From contig NC_087247.1 of assembly GCF_037042905.1 (NCBI RefSeq), positions 58,613,920 to 58,677,919 of the forward strand: a stretch of DNA of 64,000 nt, read 5' to 3'. The stretch comes from Lytechinus pictus. Lineage: Eukaryota; Echinodermata; Echinoidea; Temnopleuroida; Toxopneustidae. The notes under the pieces are model-generated. The model was not told where the DNA came from. It saw only the letters and a program-made list of their open reading frames with translations, and made no database searches. The translations under genes were made by a program, and so were the position numbers. Positions 63,755 through 64,000 of the stretch are shown in pieces. Position 1 is the stretch's first letter, and each line of letters begins with the position of its first letter.

Positions 63755-64000
63755 TTAGCAGCGAGCATAACCCTGTCTCTCTAGTTTCTTTGTAGCTCTG
63801 AAACACTTCCATCTCAATAGCTTAATATCTTGACTTGCACATTGAGACCGACAGGTAAAGGCTGGTTGACTCTTCTCTTTAGCAACCCATATCCCTTCTC
63901 TGTTGGTGAAGCAGTCATCATAGTCCACAGTACCTTCTCATTCACAGACACCAGTATCCGGACGGGGCTTACAGAATGAATATAGGGTCTCACAATCCTC
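63755..64000 (-). pseudogene. TIMP: TIMP-D: last exon of a fourth TIMP-like gene, with in-frame stop (partial)
   Basis: The minus strand from the window edge encodes EDCETLYSFCKPRPDTGVCE, aligning with DDCETMYSVC in TIMP-C and HDCETMYSHC in TIMP-B. An in-frame TGA follows at 63938-63940, where the other three genes have the conserved Trp after Cys-x (CxW). TGG to TGA is a single transition. Beyond it the same frame stays open for 60 codons, with cysteines in a family-like arrangement (DDCF, FTCRSQC, WKCF, ARC), to a TAA at 63755-63757. Intact downstream sequence suggests a recent nonsense change, an allele or a base-calling error rather than an old pseudogene. Upstream exons lie outside the window. 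Confidence 0.75.

Noticed and set aside
63938-63940. TGA in TIMP-D read as selenocysteine
   Set aside because: The aligned residue is Trp, not Cys, in every relative and no SECIS-like structure was seen nearby; a nonsense change is simpler.

Overview
This is animal nuclear DNA: AT-rich, intron-bearing and full of degenerate transposable elements, with no bacterial or viral gene organisation. I read it as echinoderm, most likely sea urchin. That is inference from the gene family, the style of the repeats and memory of similar repeats in urchin sequence; the window has no species marker. Most open reading frames over 60 codons here are chance frames in AT-rich or simple-repeat DNA.

The host genes I can support form one tandem family, all on the minus strand: tissue inhibitors of metalloproteinases (TIMP/NTR fold). 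Three are complete, each with four coding exons, the same intron phases and clean GT/AG junctions: TIMP-A (6799-9568, 249 aa), TIMP-B (29455-32774, 316 aa) and TIMP-C (45201-47994, 283 aa). A fourth, TIMP-D, enters at the right edge (63755-64000, last exon only) and has an in-frame TGA where the other three have a conserved Trp. All carry a predicted signal peptide and should be secreted into extracellular matrix. They have diverged at the places that decide TIMP function: the N-terminal Cys motif is canonical CxC in A and B but CxxC in C; the A-B loop is long in A and B and about 19 residues shorter in C; and the C-terminal tail is short in A, strongly basic in B and Cys-rich in C and D. This looks like a locally duplicated, functionally diversifying inhibitor cluster. 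In echinoderms such a cluster bears on matrix remodelling and possibly on mutable collagenous tissue, because the sea cucumber stiffener tensilin is TIMP-like.

The spaces between the genes are a graveyard of transposons, several with exact boundaries: a 1.73 kb PIF/Harbinger-like element with a TTA duplication (52298-54024); a hAT-like element (58356-59747, TSD TACCCATT); a hAT-like element nested inside another (60953-61920 inside 60510-62028, both with perfect 8-bp duplications); a TTAA-flanked piggyBac-like element nested inside a second TIR element (21145-21693 in 20756-21754); two adjacent foldback elements (21767-22811); two copies of a ~600 bp foldback element, one in TIMP-A intron 1; a tRNA-derived SINE; a possible solo LTR; and a 5'-truncated LINE with a 629-codon reverse transcriptase ORF that is still open (40679-42566).

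Other unusual structures are a 1660 bp tandem duplication with one visible mismatch (33711-37030), and a repeat element at 42704-44119 whose internal ~158 bp units each carry a perfect DR1 nuclear-receptor motif. Two weak orphan coding-like segments (10458-10682 minus, 14795-14974 plus) could be remnants of other genes. I see no rRNA, functional tRNA or CRISPR array.
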